DNA from: Bacteroidales bacterium
GTDB lineage: Bacteria; Bacteroidota; Bacteroidia; Bacteroidales; VadinHA17
Length of the DNA: 9,775 bases
Assembly (NCBI GenBank): GCA_027451265.1
Contig: DAIDJT010000077.1
Location: 1-9,775 of the forward strand
Direction of reading: 5' to 3'
This document shows, one piece after another, positions 8,087 to 9,775 of this stretch. Made by a program: the position numbers and the translations under genes. The notes beneath the pieces were generated by a model. It ran no database searches, was not told the origin of the DNA, and saw only the letters and a list, made by a program, of their open reading frames with translations. Each line of letters starts with the position of its first letter. Within the stretch, counting starts at the first letter, position 1.

Positions 8087-8105
8087 GAAGCATCAACAAG
8101 AGCCA

Positions 8106-9020
8106 ATGACCGTATCGTGGACAGATGCCATCACGGGTTTCAGGAGGTATCTCCGGATTGAGCGCTCGCTTTCACCCAACAGCGTGGCGGCTTACCTTGC
8201 TGATGTCAGCCGGTTGAAGGCCTGGACGGAAGCAGAAAGGGGCGGTACCGGGCCTGCCGCTCTCACCTACAGGGATCTGAGTGATTTCGTGGCTTTTGTT
8301 GCAAAGAGTGATGATGCGCTACGGACACAGGCAAGGGTCATCTCAGGTATAAGATCATTCTGCCGGTATATGCTTGTTGAGAACCTGATTGCTGATGATC
8401 CGTCCGCCCTTCTTGAACAGCCGAGGACAGGCATGAAACTGCCGGAAGTGCTTTCCGTGGAGGAGATAGACAGGATGGTTGCCACCATAGACCTGAGTGC
8501 TGCGACGGGACACAGGAACAGGGCAATAATAGAAACAATGTACGGATGCGGATTAAGGGTCTCGGAACTGGTTAACCTGCGACTGACTGACATCCATCGC
8601 AGTGAGGGTTTTGTGACTGTCACAGGCAAGGGGAACAAGCAGCGTCTGGTGCCGATAGGGACGTTGACGCTCAGGGAGATAGACAATTATCTGGAGCGCC
8701 GGGTGATGATGCCGGTGATAATTGATACAAACATCCTGTTCCTTAACCGGCGAGGCAGGAAGCTGACACGGGTGATGGTGTTCAACATTGTCAGGGAAAC
8801 AGCTTCCGACGCCGGAATAACGAAAACAATCAGTCCGCATACCCTGCGCCACTCCTTTGCTACGCACCTGGTTGAGGGAGGTGCCGACCTGAGGGCAGTG
8901 CAGGAGATGCTGGGGCATGAATCAATAACCACCACAGAGATTTACACCCATATTGACCGCAGCTACCTGCGTGACACCGTGCTGATGTATCATCCCAGGG
9001 CACGGAACAGGCAGCCCTGA
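8106..9020 (+). CDS. xerD: Tyrosine recombinase XerD
   Basis: Site-specific recombinase which, with XerC, resolves chromosome dimers at dif during division. The protein has 304 residues, close to the usual 298 or so. The N-terminal SAM-like core-binding domain spans about 6-92 (FRRYLRIERSLSPNSVAAYLADV). The catalytic domain spans about 115-290, with all expected residues: Arg151 (GCGLRVSEL), Lys175 (VTGKGNKQR), His245 and Arg248 (HTLRHSFATHL), His271 (LGHESI) and nucleophile Tyr280 (IYTHIDR). The C-terminal YLRDTVLMYHPRA matches Bacteroidota XerD proteins. It is transcribed away from aroQ. Pairing with aroQ and pyk, together with the full-length housekeeping sequence, argues for the chromosomal Xer enzyme rather than a mobile-element integrase. 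XerC is the main alternative name. No dif site was recognised nearby. Confidence 0.92.
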   Translation: MTVSWTDAITGFRRYLRIERSLSPNSVAAYLADVSRLKAWTEAERGGTGPAALTYRDLSDFVAFVAKSDDALRTQARVISGIRSFCRYMLVENLIADDPSALLEQPRTGMKLPEVLSVEEIDRMVATIDLSAATGHRNRAIIETMYGCGLRVSELVNLRLTDIHRSEGFVTVTGKGNKQRLVPIGTLTLREIDNYLERRVMMPVIIDTNILFLNRRGRKLTRVMVFNIVRETASDAGITKTISPHTLRHSFATHLVEGGADLRAVQEMLGHESITTTEIYTHIDRSYLRDTVLMYHPRARNRQP

Positions 9021-9036
9021 CGCTTCCGGCAACGGT

Positions 9037-9083
9037 GACATGCTGTTGCATAAGACAGAAATGTTATGCCGCCCTGTAAGCAC
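9037..9083. repeat. Decayed copy of the 47-bp tandem repeat
   Basis: This stretch lies exactly one 47-bp period before the first clear copy. Over 9046-9083 it matches 24 of 38 aligned bases, including TTGCA, CAGAA and TGCCG in register. The shared phase makes common origin more likely than chance, but the identity is low. Confidence 0.45.
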
Positions 9084-9177
9084 AGGCCTTTTTTGCAACG
9101 GGCAGAACTGCCCTGCCGTCATGCATGGAAAGGCCTTCTTTGCAACGGGAAGACCTGCCCTGCCGTCATGCATGAAA
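9084..9177. repeat. Two tandem 47-bp hairpin-forming repeat units
   Basis: Units at 9084-9130 and 9131-9177 match at 43 of 47 positions. Each begins AGGCCTT and ends in CATGCATG plus a short purine tail. Unit 1 can fold over its whole length: AGGCCTTT (9084-9091) pairs with AAAGGCCT (9129-9136), TGCA (9094-9097) with TGCA (9122-9125), and the centre holds GGGCAG-AA-CTGCCC (9100-9113) or ACGG/CCGT. Unit 2 keeps the CCTT/AAGG, TGCA and ACGG/CCGT pairings with one mismatch. The period is not a multiple of three, so this is not coding. It resembles a REP-like or miniature palindromic intergenic element of unknown role. Confidence 0.85.
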
Positions 9178-9194
9178 AGGAACCCTGCAAATAG

Positions 9195-9226
9195 AAAAAA
9201 GGATATTTCTTTATATCCTCCTTTTT
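9195..9226 (+). terminator. Rho-independent-like terminator downstream of xerD
   Basis: Six A precede GGATAT (9201-9206), the loop TTCTTT, then ATATCC (9213-9218) and a T run at 9222-9226. The stem is AT-rich, but the A-tract and T-tract could extend or support it. It lies just before the ppdK promoter, so it would separate xerD transcription from ppdK. Confidence 0.5.
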
Positions 9227-9228
9227 AT

Positions 9229-9236
9229 TACCTTTG
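9229..9236 (+). promoter_or_regulatory. ppdK: Candidate -7 element for ppdK
   Basis: TACCTTTG, followed by C, is a strong match to the Bacteroidota TAnnTTTG element and lies 43 bp before the ppdK ATG. The leader contains an A8 run (9244-9251) and no Shine-Dalgarno match near the start. A TTG at the -33 spacing is not seen; that space is occupied by the terminator-like hairpin. Confidence 0.6.
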
Positions 9237-9279
9237 CGGTTCGAAAAAAAAGAGATTTTAATCAATAACCAGATCGAAT

Positions 9280-9775
9280 ATGTCAAAAGTTAAGCGCGTT
9301 TATTCCTTCGGTAACAAGACAGCCGAAGGCAGGGCAGATATGAAAAATCTGCTTGGCGGCAAAGGAGCCAACCTGGCTGAGATGTGCCTCCTGGGTCTTC
9401 CGGTTCCGGCAGGGTTTACAATCACCACCGAGGTATGTACCGAGTATTATGAGAACAACACTCAGCTTCCGGCAGAACTGATGCCGGAAGTATGGGAAGC
9501 CATGAAAAAGACCGAACAGGCCATGGATTTGAAGTACGGCGACAGGGAGAATGCACTTCTCGTCTCATGCCGTTCAGGTGCCCGCAGCTCGATGCCCGGC
9601 ATGATGGACACTGTCCTCAACATAGGCCTTTGTTCCGAGACCATCCCTGGTCTAATTAAAAAGACCGGCAATCCCCGTTTCGTGTGGGATTCATACCGCC
9701 GGCTTATCATGATGTACGCAGACGTGGTAATGGAAAAGGCCGAGGGTATCGAGCCCACAGACGGCAAAGGCATAC
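9280..9775 (+). CDS. ppdK: Pyruvate phosphate dikinase, 3' partial
   Basis: The first 165 codons of PPDK, open to the right edge. PPDK interconverts pyruvate, ATP and phosphate with PEP, AMP and pyrophosphate, serving gluconeogenesis or pyrophosphate-linked glycolysis in anaerobes. The protein starts MSKVKRVYSFGNKTAEG, then LLGGKGANLAEM (the glycine-rich nucleotide-binding N-terminus), GLPVPAGFTITTEVC and CRSGARSSMPGMMDTVLNIGL, which includes the conserved Arg of the ATP-grasp domain and the Pro-Gly-Met-Met-Asp motif. The full family length is about 880-910 residues, so less than a fifth is present and the phosphohistidine and PEP-binding domains are outside the window. The ATG at 9280 is family-typical. 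The gene follows its own TAnnTTTG promoter and the terminator-like hairpin behind xerD, so it is probably a separate transcription unit. Confidence 0.96.
   Translation, partial: MSKVKRVYSFGNKTAEGRADMKNLLGGKGANLAEMCLLGLPVPAGFTITTEVCTEYYENNTQLPAELMPEVWEAMKKTEQAMDLKYGDRENALLVSCRSGARSSMPGMMDTVLNIGLCSETIPGLIKKTGNPRFVWDSYRRLIMMYADVVMEKAEGIEPTDGKGI

Noticed and set aside
8002..8106. Longer AroQ starting with TTG at 8106
   Set aside because: Type II dehydroquinases begin with the MKIAIINGPNLNLLG strand; the extension occupies the divergent promoter region.
8922..9173. 83-codon minus-strand frame over the end of xerD and the repeats
   Set aside because: Half is antisense to the catalytic end of xerD and half is repeat DNA; no start signal or family match.
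9084..9177. CRISPR array
   Set aside because: The copies are directly adjacent with no unique spacers and no cas genes nearby.
9037..9177. Integron attC array or dif site served by the neighbouring recombinase
   Set aside because: The recombinase looks like housekeeping XerD, no cassette genes exist, and no 11-6-11 Xer site layout was seen; the GTTATA palindrome also does not fit dif.
9040..9261. 73-codon plus-strand frame across the tandem repeat
   Set aside because: The 47-bp repeats are read in different frames, and the frame runs through the terminator and ppdK promoter signals; no support for a protein.

Overview
The window looks like chromosomal DNA from a member of the Bacteroidota, probably a Bacteroidales/Marinilabiliales-type lineage. 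Three things point there. One gene encodes a surface protein with a gliding-motility-type (type IX secretion, type B) C-terminal domain. Promoter -7 elements of the form TAnnTTTG lie upstream of three genes or operons. The pyruvate kinase and XerD sequences read like Bacteroidota versions. Most starts lack a well-spaced Shine-Dalgarno sequence, which also fits. No phage, plasmid, transposase, CRISPR, rRNA or tRNA gene is visible.

Layout: (1) 1-1765, plus strand: the 3' part of a hybrid sensor histidine kinase (end of a PAS domain, GAF, HisKA, HATPase, receiver); its start lies left of the window. (2) 8001-1792, minus strand: a five-gene run in the order aroQ, pyk, a DUF6702-like exported protein, an 873-residue secreted multidomain protein with a type IX sorting domain, and an exported TPR protein. 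The last three are joined by two 4-base ATGA stop/start overlaps, so they are very probably made together. (3) 8106-9020, plus strand: xerD, divergent from aroQ across a 104-bp gap with one TAnnTTTG element facing each way and a perfect GTTATA-AGA-TATAAC inverted repeat on the xerD side. (4) 9021-9279: a noncoding stretch with a 47-bp hairpin-forming tandem repeat (two close copies plus one decayed copy in phase), a terminator-like hairpin and a TACCTTTG promoter. (5) 9280 to the right edge, plus strand: the first 165 codons of pyruvate phosphate dikinase (ppdK).

How the genes fit together: aroQ (shikimate pathway), pyk and ppdK all relate to phosphoenolpyruvate supply and use. Pyk runs PEP to pyruvate and PPDK can run the reverse. 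The aroQ-pyk-xerD part looks like ordinary housekeeping. The less understood part is the coupled envelope module of DUF6702-like protein, type IX-secreted protein and TPR protein (1792-6079): its three products all carry export signals and nothing in the sequence reveals their joint function. The other item that standard annotation would miss is the hairpin tandem repeat between xerD and ppdK.
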